A stretch of 7,463 nucleotides of DNA from Tannerella sp. (GTDB lineage Bacteria; Bacteroidota; Bacteroidia; Bacteroidales; Tannerellaceae), in NCBI GenBank assembly GCA_031267485.1, contig JAIRYY010000032.1, positions 1 through 7,463 on the forward strand. Direction: 5' to 3'. Of this stretch, positions 1-6,446 are shown piece by piece. Every line of letters starts with the position of its first letter. The stretch's first letter is position 1. The translations under genes were made by a program, and so were the position numbers. The notes beneath the pieces are model-generated. The model did not search any database, was not told the DNA's origin, and saw only the letters and a program-made list of their open reading frames with translations.

Positions 1-202
1 GGTAGATGACAAATCCTCCTCGCTCCCAGTGCAGTAGCTTTACCGTTGTCCGCGTCTTGTTGACAAAGACATATACCGATCCGTCCGGAAGTTTCTGTCC
101 GGCAACATTCGTGACAAGACCCGCCAGGGTATTAAACCCCTTTCGCATATCTGTTCCCATACTACACAGATAATAACGATGATTTTCATTCAGTGAGAAC
201 AT
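1..202 (-). CDS. tnpB: IS66 family accessory protein TnpB (IS66 Orf2-like), N-terminal part
   Basis: This gene is too short in the window to stand out by length, but its translation is recognisable. From ATG at 202-200 it gives 67 residues that run off the left edge, beginning MFSLNENHRYYLC. Features shared with IS66 TnpB are an early TDMRKGF motif (about residues 17-23), the following NTLAGLV, a VYVFVNK strand near residue 45, and LLHWERGGFVIY at the visible end; the family usually has about 110-120 residues. TnpB is an accessory protein needed with the TnpC transposase for IS66 transposition, and its biochemical role is not well defined. The reading frame is open throughout. AAGGA lies directly against the ATG, too close for a normal ribosome binding site. 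Confidence 0.92.
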   Translation of the reverse strand, partial: MFSLNENHRYYLCSMGTDMRKGFNTLAGLVTNVAGQKLPDGSVYVFVNKTRTTVKLLHWERGGFVIY

Positions 203-240
203 TCCTTTTTGACCGCAAAGGTCGCTTCTCTAACACGGTT

Positions 241-269
241 GAAAAATACGGCCTTTACTGAATGCTTAC
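241..269 (-). repeat. Candidate IS66 terminal inverted repeat
   Basis: On the minus strand this stretch starts GTAAGCATTCAGTAAAG at 269, consistent with the GTAA tip usual for IS66 ends, and lies between tnpB and the HTCS stop. The partner repeat is outside the window, so this is a candidate only. The 8 bases just outside it (270-277, TCAGAAAC on the minus strand) would be the expected target duplication if the call is correct. Confidence 0.4.
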
Positions 270-352
270 GTTTCTGATGTGTTGAGCATCGGGAACGGCT
301 CTTTGAAATGCGGCCAGACCAGACCTGATCCGGCGTGGCGGCGTAAAAAAAA
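270..352. other. Spacer between HTCS stop and IS66 edge
   Basis: This 83-base non-coding spacer follows the HTCS stop codon (353-355). On the minus strand a run of eight T residues (352-345) comes directly after the stop. I found no GC-rich hairpin ahead of it, so it is not a convincing intrinsic terminator. A short direct repeat, GGTCTGGTCTGG, lies further on. No ORF or RNA gene is recognisable. Confidence 0.5.
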
Positions 353-3300
353 TCAGCGTTGTTGTTGGGCAAAATCCCGGGGGGTCATGCCAAACTGTTT
401 CTGGAACAGTTTGATGAAATAGGAGGGGGAGTTGATGCCGACGAGATAGCAGACCTCCCCGATTCTGTATTTCCCGCTTTGTATGAGTTCTGCCGCCCTT
501 TTTAGCCGGATAAGCCGGATAAAGTCGATGGAGGTCAGTTCGGTCAGCGCTTTGATTTTGCGATGCAGGTTCGAGCGGCTCATGAACACGTTTTCGGCCA
601 GCCTTTCCACGCTGAAAGCGGAATCCGTGATGTTTTCTTCTATGATGCCGATTATTTTCCGGACAAATTCCTCGTCGGCTTTGTTCATTCCCATGTTCCG
701 GACGGACAGAAACGGTTTTCGCATGAACGCTTCCTTTTCCCGCCGCCGGTTGTTCAGTATGGTCGTCAGTTGAGTGATCAGGTGGTTCATCGAGAAAGGC
801 TTTTCGACATACGCGTCGGCGCCCGTTTCGAGTCCGTGAATTTTGCTCTGCATGTCGCTTTTCGCCGTCACGAGGACAACCGGGATGTGGCTGTAATTCA
901 AGTCTTCCTTGATGTTCCGGCACAGTTCGAATCCATCCATTCCGGGCATCATGATGTCGCTGAGTACCAGGTCGACGTTTTTTTCCTTCAGCAGTTCCAT
1001 TGCTTCAGCGCCATTGACGGCGACCTCGACGCCAAAGCGTTTTTTCAGCATGCCGGCAATAAAATTCAGCATTTCGATATTGTCTTCCACGAGCAGGATG
1101 ACTTCCTCATTCTGTTTTTCGTCGGCGGACGGATGTTCCACGATCGCGCGGCCGTCGCCGGGGACATCGTTCAGGACGCCGTTTGCGAGAGGAAACTGCA
1201 GCGTAAATTCGTTCAGCGAACGGTTGTGGCTGTAATACAGGCGGCCGTCGTGCAGCTCGGTCAACGACCGCGCCAGTGACAGTCCGATGCCCGAACTCGA
1301 CGGGCTGTTCCGGTGCCGGTCTCCCTGATAGAACGGGTCGAAAATCTTCTCCCGCAGATCGTATGGAATCAGGCCGCCATTGTTGCGGATTTTGATGTAG
1401 AGATACCGTTCGTCGGAGACGAGTTCCGTTTCGATATAATCGTCCGAATAACGCACGGCGTTGGAAAATAAGTTGTTCAGCACCTTCTTCAACGCCTCCC
1501 TGTCGAACGTGAAAAAGATATTCCCCGGCGGCATCGACAGGGTCATGACTTTATTCTGCCCGTGAGCGGTTTGTTCGAAACGGGAATGTATTTCTTCCAG
1601 AAACCCGGACAGGCTGTAGCCGGCTTTGTTCAGCAGGAACTTGTTGCCGTCGATCTTTCTGAAGTCGAGCAGCTGGTTGACAAGGGTCAGAAGGTCTTTG
1701 GTGTTTTTGCTCATCAGCTCCAGGCTTTTGTTCAGCTCCGGGTCGGTAAGTTCCATTTCGAGCAACGCTTCCAGCGGGCCGTTGATCAGCGTGACAGGCG
1801 TCCGTATCTCGTGAGCGATATTGGTGAAAAATTCGACTTTCGAGCTGTACAGTTCCTTTTCCTTTTCGGATTCGAAGAGGCGCTGTTTTTCCACGTGTTT
1901 CCGTTCCGTATGCTTTTTGTAGCGATTGAAAGCGTAATAAAACAGGCATATGCCTATAATAACGTACAGGCATTGTGCGGGATTCGACTTCCACCAGGGC
2001 GACATGATTTCGATCTCCGTCGAGGCGCCCTCCCTGTTCCACAGGCCGTTGTTGTTGCTGCCGGTCACGCGGAAAACATATTTTCCGGGCGGGAGTTTTG
2101 CATACGAGACGGGGGTGTTCGTATCCGTGTAAATCCACTCATCGTCAACGCCCTCCAGCATGTAGGCGTACCGGTTGGCTTTCGGAGCGGCGAAGCTCAG
2201 CGCGACGAAGTCGAAACCGATATTCGACTGGTCGTGGTTGAGGCGGATTTTTTTCGTGTGCGTGATGGAATTTTCCAGCGGCGAATTTTTCCCGCCAATG
2301 TTGGCGACATGGTTGTTGACCGTCAGCCGGGTGATGTAAACCGGCGGGATAAACGTGTTTTCCTCGAATGAATAAGGGTCGAAGGACAGCAGCCCGTTCA
2401 GTCCGCCGAAATAGAATCTGCCGTCCGATCCGACCAGGGCGGATTTGTAGTTGAACTGGTGTACGGGGAGGCCATCCTTGTCGGAAAACACGCTGACCGA
2501 CCGGGTGTCGGGATTGAATTTCACCAGCCCGTTGTTTGTCCCGAACCACAGATTGTGCCGCTTATCCTCTATGATTTTATAGGCGACGTTGTCCGGCAGC
2601 CCGTCTTCGATTGAAAAAGTTGTGAAGTTATCCTGCTCGCGGTTATAGCGGCATATACCGCCGCGGTCGGTTGCAAACCAGATGTTCCCGGACAAAGTCT
2701 CGGTAATGTCGCTGACGGAGTTGGAACTCAGCGACAGGCTGTCAGCGTCGATGCCGGTATAGTGCGAAACCTGCCCGGTCGCCTGGTTGTACCGAAACAC
2801 GCCGTTTCCGAGCGTGGCTACCCAGATGAGGCCCCTCGAATCTTCCATGATGTCGTACACGTAGCTCAGCCCGAACTCATCCATGCGTTTCAGGTCCATA
2901 CCCTCCTTGCTTCCCACGAAAACGCCCCAGCCGTTGCCAATCCACAGTTTCCCGTGCCGGTCTTCACATATCGCATAAACGCTGGCCTCGTCCAGGTTCA
3001 AGTCTTTGCCGGAGAAATGTTTTATTTTGAAACCGGACAGCTGTATCACGTCCAGGCCGTTTTTGAAGAATCCCAGCCATGCCTGACGCTCGTCCAGGTA
3101 CAGTCCCAGAACCTTTGAATTGCGGTAGCGGTCGATCCCGTTTTCCTCGATTCGTCTGAACGTCCGGTTTTTTGTATCGAATATCTCCAGCCCTTTTTCC
3201 TCCGATGCTATCCAGATGTTGCCGTTCCTGTCTTCCTTCATCTCGCGCAGGCGGCGGCTGACAATCGCATTTTTCGAGATGCCCGACGGCGTGTAACATT

Positions 3301-4402
3301 CAAAATCGAAGCCCTTGCTGGCCAGATAATCCGCCCCGCCGAAGCGCGTTCCTATCCATTTCCCGTTTTCCCGGTCTTTATAGATACATTCCACCACGTT
3401 GTCCGACAGGGAGTAGGGAAACATGGGATCTTCCTGCAGCTGCGTCACCCGGCCGTTCTTTTCGTTGATGATGAAAAGTCCGGCTTCCGTACCAACCCAC
3501 AGTTCGTCGTCGAATCGCGTCACGTACCTGATGATCTTGTAATGCACGCCGGGAGCATTTACGTCCGAGAGGGTGTTCCGCCGCTTGTTCAGCTTGCGCA
3601 CTTTCCCCTCGTGAATACCCAGCGCCAGTTCGTCCCCGTAATCGCACATGGTGAAGATGTTTTCATCTTTCAGCGAATGGCCGTTGTGATCCCCCAGATA
3701 GCAGATAAAGGAATCGGCACTCCTGTCAAAAAGATAAACCCCGCTGCCGTTCGTACCAACCCAGACGCTGCCGTTCTTTTCGACGCACATGCACTGTGGA
3801 TTGCCTCCCTGATTGGGCATCCGCATATCGCCCGTCTCGTAGTGAAAGAGCTGCCCGGAAAATTCGTGATAGCGGAAAACGCCCTCGTTCGGTATGATAA
3901 TCCAGATATTGCCGTCCGAATCCGCCTGTATAGCCGAGACCCAGTCCGTTATCCGGATGCCGTTCGCCGTACTGTCGCTGAAGAATGTGAATGTTTCGTC
4001 AACGGGATTGAAAATATAGATGCCCTTGTCCGTTCCGACCCACAGCTGTCTGTTCCGGTCCTCATATAAAGCCGATATGTTGTTGTTGCCCCGTCCGGCC
4101 ACCGGGTCATGGCAGTCGAAGACCTTCATGCTCGTCCCGTCGTAACGGTTCAGCAGGTTTCGCGTGCCGAACCACATGAACCCGTAGCTGTCCTGTATCA
4201 TCGACTTCACATTGACCTGGGAAAGTCCCGACTGGCTGCTCACGCGCGAAAAGAAATAGCCGGCATTGCCCGTATGTGCTGTCGACAGGATAAAAAGAGA
4301 GATGAGCGTCAGTTGCAAAAAAAAGCGCCCCGCCGCCACCCTGGCGAGGGCAAAACGGACAGCCGTCCGTGATTGTCGGGGTTTGCCGGGAAGCGTTTTC
4401 AT
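353..4402 (-). CDS. Hybrid two-component system sensor/regulator (HTCS): double propeller, histidine kinase, receiver, AraC domain
   Basis: This is a complete 1349-residue HTCS, an inner-membrane protein that senses a periplasmic ligand (often an oligosaccharide) and directly activates transcription. A basic n-region (about 1-26) precedes a hydrophobic signal or anchor segment (27-43). Fourteen Reg_prop blades with W-[IVFL]-[GA]-T-like motifs (about residues 74, 119, 165, 212, 257, 299, 347, 395, 440, 485, 525, 573, 617, 662) fit two seven-bladed propellers. A Y_Y_Y domain spans about 715-800 and a transmembrane helix about 809-826. The HisKA motif NIAHEIRTP has its phosphoacceptor at H864. 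The HATPase has an N-box at 975-986 and a G2 motif SSGIGLSLA. The receiver (1101-1218) has E1106/D1107, phosphoacceptor D1149, T1179 and K1201. The C-terminal AraC-type helix-turn-helix spans about 1245-1345. The G1 box reads NNGGLIP rather than DxGxGI. The ATG overlaps the stop of the nusG-like gene as ATGA, implying translational coupling. The ligand cannot be told from sequence. Confidence 0.98.
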   Translation of the reverse strand: MKTLPGKPRQSRTAVRFALARVAAGRFFLQLTLISLFILSTAHTGNAGYFFSRVSSQSGLSQVNVKSMIQDSYGFMWFGTRNLLNRYDGTSMKVFDCHDPVAGRGNNNISALYEDRNRQLWVGTDKGIYIFNPVDETFTFFSDSTANGIRITDWVSAIQADSDGNIWIIIPNEGVFRYHEFSGQLFHYETGDMRMPNQGGNPQCMCVEKNGSVWVGTNGSGVYLFDRSADSFICYLGDHNGHSLKDENIFTMCDYGDELALGIHEGKVRKLNKRRNTLSDVNAPGVHYKIIRYVTRFDDELWVGTEAGLFIINEKNGRVTQLQEDPMFPYSLSDNVVECIYKDRENGKWIGTRFGGADYLASKGFDFECYTPSGISKNAIVSRRLREMKEDRNGNIWIASEEKGLEIFDTKNRTFRRIEENGIDRYRNSKVLGLYLDERQAWLGFFKNGLDVIQLSGFKIKHFSGKDLNLDEASVYAICEDRHGKLWIGNGWGVFVGSKEGMDLKRMDEFGLSYVYDIMEDSRGLIWVATLGNGVFRYNQATGQVSHYTGIDADSLSLSSNSVSDITETLSGNIWFATDRGGICRYNREQDNFTTFSIEDGLPDNVAYKIIEDKRHNLWFGTNNGLVKFNPDTRSVSVFSDKDGLPVHQFNYKSALVGSDGRFYFGGLNGLLSFDPYSFEENTFIPPVYITRLTVNNHVANIGGKNSPLENSITHTKKIRLNHDQSNIGFDFVALSFAAPKANRYAYMLEGVDDEWIYTDTNTPVSYAKLPPGKYVFRVTGSNNNGLWNREGASTEIEIMSPWWKSNPAQCLYVIIGICLFYYAFNRYKKHTERKHVEKQRLFESEKEKELYSSKVEFFTNIAHEIRTPVTLINGPLEALLEMELTDPELNKSLELMSKNTKDLLTLVNQLLDFRKIDGNKFLLNKAGYSLSGFLEEIHSRFEQTAHGQNKVMTLSMPPGNIFFTFDREALKKVLNNLFSNAVRYSDDYIETELVSDERYLYIKIRNNGGLIPYDLREKIFDPFYQGDRHRNSPSSSGIGLSLARSLTELHDGRLYYSHNRSLNEFTLQFPLANGVLNDVPGDGRAIVEHPSADEKQNEEVILLVEDNIEMLNFIAGMLKKRFGVEVAVNGAEAMELLKEKNVDLVLSDIMMPGMDGFELCRNIKEDLNYSHIPVVLVTAKSDMQSKIHGLETGADAYVEKPFSMNHLITQLTTILNNRRREKEAFMRKPFLSVRNMGMNKADEEFVRKIIGIIEENITDSAFSVERLAENVFMSRSNLHRKIKALTELTSIDFIRLIRLKRAAELIQSGKYRIGEVCYLVGINSPSYFIKLFQKQFGMTPRDFAQQQR

Positions 4403-4965
4403 TTGATTCTGTTTAAGGGAGCGACGCTTTCCGTATTGACGCAGACGGTGGCCATCAGTTGTTTAATGTGCAGCACGAGGTATTTTTTCTTTATCTTCAC
4501 AATTTTCCCCGATATGTTCTTCATCATGCCGGTCAGTATTTCCACTTCGTCCCCCGTGCACAGCGCTTTGCCGGCCGCTTCCTCGATAAACATTTTTATT
4601 GCGTCAATTTCCGACTGGCGTATCACGGCCGGCTTTCCGTTGTAAAAAATGGTTTTGACCACGCCGTTAATTTTATTCAGATAAAATATTTCCCGTTCCC
4701 TGCATTTCACAAAAATGTAAGAATTGAACAGCGGCACGTCAACAATCTTGATACGGTCGGACCATACGCGAGGCGAACGGTGAAGGGGCAGATAACATTC
4801 GATACCGCTCTGATCAATCTTTTCCTTTACGCGTTTTTCCGCCCGCGGCGAAGTATACAGTGCATACCATTTATATTTTGAACCGGAACCGGAACCGGAA
4901 CCGGTTACATTTACGTTTTCGTTTTCGTTTTCAACAGATATTGTACAGTTCTTTATGTCAGTCAT
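4399..4965 (-). CDS. NusG/UpxY-family transcription antitermination protein with repeat-encoded N-terminal tail
   Basis: The 188-residue protein resembles specialised NusG paralogues (UpxY-like) of Bacteroidota, which bind elongating RNA polymerase and let it read through the leaders of particular operons, classically capsule or exopolysaccharide ones. The NGN domain occupies about residues 31-128 (KYKWYALYTSPRAEKRV, then YLPLHRSPRVWSDR, PLFNSYIFVK, GKPAVI). A KOW domain lies at about 136-183 (GDEVEILTGMMKNISGKIV). The first 30 residues are a low-complexity tail with (EN)3 at 12-17 and (GS)4 at 22-29, encoded by two DNA hexamer repeats. The only other ATG in frame is deep in the NGN domain, so this start is the credible one. 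It overlaps the GDPD end by 8 bases and the HTCS start by 4. By hand count 4441-4980 is about 44% GC, against about 61% in 1141-1380, which hints at a different origin. It is unlikely to be the general NusG, because it lacks the usual secE/rpl neighbours. Confidence 0.93.
   Translation of the reverse strand: MTDIKNCTISVENENENVNVTGSGSGSGSKYKWYALYTSPRAEKRVKEKIDQSGIECYLPLHRSPRVWSDRIKIVDVPLFNSYIFVKCREREIFYLNKINGVVKTIFYNGKPAVIRQSEIDAIKMFIEEAAGKALCTGDEVEILTGMMKNISGKIVKIKKKYLVLHIKQLMATVCVNTESVAPLNRIK
4881..4904. repeat. Perfect hexanucleotide tandem repeat, AACCGG x4
   Basis: On the plus strand AACCGG is repeated four times without interruption. Read on the minus strand it falls within the nusG-like gene and encodes a Gly-Ser alternation at residues 22-29 (the fourth GS pair ends in a variant TCA serine codon). 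Because the unit is six bases, a copy-number change would add or remove a Gly-Ser pair and keep the frame. Confidence 0.95.
4915..4932. repeat. Perfect hexanucleotide tandem repeat, GTTTTC x3
   Basis: On the plus strand GTTTTC is repeated three times, ten bases from the AACCGG repeat. On the minus strand it reads GAAAAC x3 and encodes the Glu-Asn alternation at residues 12-17 of the NusG-like protein. As with its neighbour, slippage by whole units would keep the reading frame. Confidence 0.95.
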
Positions 4966-5761
4966 TTTTTATGTGATTCAATTGTAACAAAGCGTCGGAA
5001 GGCACATCTGTCGTTATGAAATCAGCGCCCTGTTCGACCATTTCCCTTATGATGGCGGGATCGTTTACCGTCCATACATTGATGCCGAGACCAAGTTTTT
5101 TTGCCTCCCCGAACCACTGCGGATTTTTACGCATCACGTCATAATGGTAGTCAAGTCCGGCAAATCCCAGGTCTTTGAGTTGCCGTGGCGACAGTTCGCC
5201 GTTAAGATAGTAAACCGGTATTTCCGGCGCCAGGCGTATGAGTTCCTTTCCGGCGTCGAGGTTGAAAGTGATAAATTCCGTCCTGTAAACAAGTTTCTTC
5301 TCCCGTATCATTTCCACTGAACGGCGCGCCGCCTCGCGGTTCAGTTCCGGCGTGGCATGCGGTTTGAGTTCGAAAATGAGTTTTATGCCGGAGTCGACAT
5401 GACGCGTCGCTTCAAGAAATTCGCGCAGGACGGGAATACATTCCCCGTTGGGGAGTTTCATATCCATGAAATGAGCATACGGCGCTCTCTGAATCGTTAT
5501 ACCCCCGACCGTGTTGTCGTGAAACAGAACGAGGATGCTGTCCGCTGTCATCTGCACGTCAAACTCGGAGCCATAGGCGCCCGCTTCAGCGGCGCGTTCG
5601 AACGAACGGATGGAATTTTGAGCCGACCCGTAAGTCTGCCAGTAGCCGCGATGGGCGATTATTTTCGGAGTATCCCCGGCCATCAGCGGGAATGTGAGCG
5701 CAAGGGTCAGCAGTATAATTTCAAATTTATGCATAATGATATCGTTTTTTCTCTTCGTCAT
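4958..5761 (-). CDS. Secreted glycerophosphodiester phosphodiesterase (GDPD family)
   Basis: The 267-residue protein is a GDPD-fold enzyme, a family that hydrolyses glycerophosphodiesters to glycerol-3-phosphate and an alcohol using a divalent metal. Visible motifs are AHRGYW (H37, R38), SEFDVQ (metal ligands E66 and D68), FHDNTV (H81), FELKP (E131, K133), NVWTVND (near 218-224) and FITTDVP (near 238-244). The GSAQNS segment replaces the PENT of classical members and, from memory, is usual in Bacteroidota homologues. The hydrophobic segment at about 14-28 is a signal peptide, so the enzyme should act in the periplasm. Two starts are possible. The ATG at 5761 overlaps the lolA stop as ATGA. 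The ATG at 5734 (Met10) gives a more compact signal peptide, MHKFEIILLTLALTFPLMAG. Neither has a good ribosome binding site. I list the longer form for its coupling to lolA. Its 3' end overlaps the nusG-like gene by 8 bases. Confidence 0.93.
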   Translation of the reverse strand: MTKRKNDIIMHKFEIILLTLALTFPLMAGDTPKIIAHRGYWQTYGSAQNSIRSFERAAEAGAYGSEFDVQMTADSILVLFHDNTVGGITIQRAPYAHFMDMKLPNGECIPVLREFLEATRHVDSGIKLIFELKPHATPELNREAARRSVEMIREKKLVYRTEFITFNLDAGKELIRLAPEIPVYYLNGELSPRQLKDLGFAGLDYHYDVMRKNPQWFGEAKKLGLGINVWTVNDPAIIREMVEQGADFITTDVPSDALLQLNHIKND

Positions 5762-6414
5762 CTCAAATCTACAATCTCAGCTTCCGGATATTCACTTTCG
5801 GGGAATGAAAAAATATCATCCGGAGGAGCGGCTTTTTCCAGCTCTTTTACGTGGAAGACGCTCCGCATGCTGTTGCGCATCGTTACGACAAGTTTGGCGG
5901 GCAGGGACGTGTTTTTTTCGATCTGCATCTCAATCTTTTCCACATCGTCTTTTTTCTTCGGAATCAGGGCCACGTCGTAAGCCATTTTTGCATTGGCGGA
6001 AGTGCTTTCGCCGATGTACGACACGATGAAATCTTTCCGGTAATCCCGCAGCAAAATCATGGGATTGAGGAACTGCAGGTCGCTCCCGGAAGGAGCAGCA
6101 ATATTCACTTCCCCGATTCGCGGCACGTACGTCCACTGCGTGGTTCCGTCGAACCAGACCGTCATGTCCGGGGTCTTCAAAACGAACTTGTCGTCTTTCA
6201 TCACAATCGTCCCCTCGAAACTCTCGGAAATACCGTTTTTATCCGAACGGATGTTCGCCGTGAATTTTATACTTATCCCGTCCCACTGGCGGTATATCTG
6301 CGACGTTTTTTCAAGAATGGCGCCGGCATCAGCCTTTTGAGCATGCGCGCCAACGCCCGGTACGGCTATAAGTACCATCCATACAAATACGGCATAGCAT
6401 GACATATACTTCAT
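5758..6414 (-). CDS. lolA: LolA-like outer membrane lipoprotein carrier protein
   Basis: This 218-residue protein is read as the periplasmic chaperone that takes lipoproteins released from the inner membrane to the outer membrane. It opens with a signal peptide (hydrophobic about 6-22, likely cleavage after AHA or AQ near 25-26). A LolA-like half-barrel follows, with FTANIRSDKNG, FEGTIVMKDDKFVLKTPD, WFDGTTQWTYVP and the EVNIAAP strand, then a C-terminal part ending in PEAEIVDLR. The size is normal for the family. The start at 6414 is 32 bases after the ftsK stop, and Met4 is an alternative. An ftsK-lolA order is, to my knowledge, common in bacteria including Bacteroidota, which supports the assignment. 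The sequence is divergent from enterobacterial LolA, as is typical of Bacteroidota, so function rests on fold-level motifs and context. The stop codon overlaps the upstream GDPD start. Confidence 0.88.
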   Translation of the reverse strand: MKYMSCYAVFVWMVLIAVPGVGAHAQKADAGAILEKTSQIYRQWDGISIKFTANIRSDKNGISESFEGTIVMKDDKFVLKTPDMTVWFDGTTQWTYVPRIGEVNIAAPSGSDLQFLNPMILLRDYRKDFIVSYIGESTSANAKMAYDVALIPKKKDDVEKIEMQIEKNTSLPAKLVVTMRNSMRSVFHVKELEKAAPPDDIFSFPESEYPEAEIVDLR

Positions 6415-6446
6415 AATAACATTTCCGGTTTTTATTAGAGCTACAA

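Larger units (their letters stand above)
1..269 (-). mobile_element. IS66-family insertion sequence, tnpB-side end (partial)
   Basis: The stretch holds the start of an IS66-type tnpB gene reading leftwards off the window, so this is the tnpB-proximal end of an IS66 element. The outer boundary is inferred. Reading the minus strand, the sequence GTAAGC begins at 269, and IS66 elements typically have terminal inverted repeats that start GTAA. The opposite end and any matching target duplication lie outside the window, so the boundary is not confirmed. If 269 is right, only 67 bases separate the tip from tnpB, too little for the tnpA gene that many IS66 elements carry before tnpB. Confidence 0.6.

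Noticed and set aside
211..223. Small palindrome GACC-GCAAA-GGTC in the IS66 end
   Set aside because: The stem is only four base pairs, which is too weak to call a regulatory hairpin.
345..352. T8 run after the HTCS stop, considered as an intrinsic terminator
   Set aside because: No GC-rich stem could be found in the bases before it on the minus strand.
190..372. Minus-strand open frame of 60 codons crossing the tnpB start, considered as an IS66 tnpA or a small gene
   Set aside because: It begins inside the 3' end of the HTCS gene, shows no TnpA helix-turn-helix features, and overlaps tnpB in another frame; it is most likely chance.
255..923. Long minus-strand open frame of 222 codons over the receiver/AraC end of the HTCS
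   Set aside because: It lies in an alternative frame of a well-supported gene, with Arg/His/Pro-rich low-quality composition typical of GC-rich shadow frames.
4881..4932. Tandem repeats considered as a CRISPR-like or iteron array
   Set aside because: The units are six bases with no spacers, lie inside a coding sequence and are only three or four copies long.
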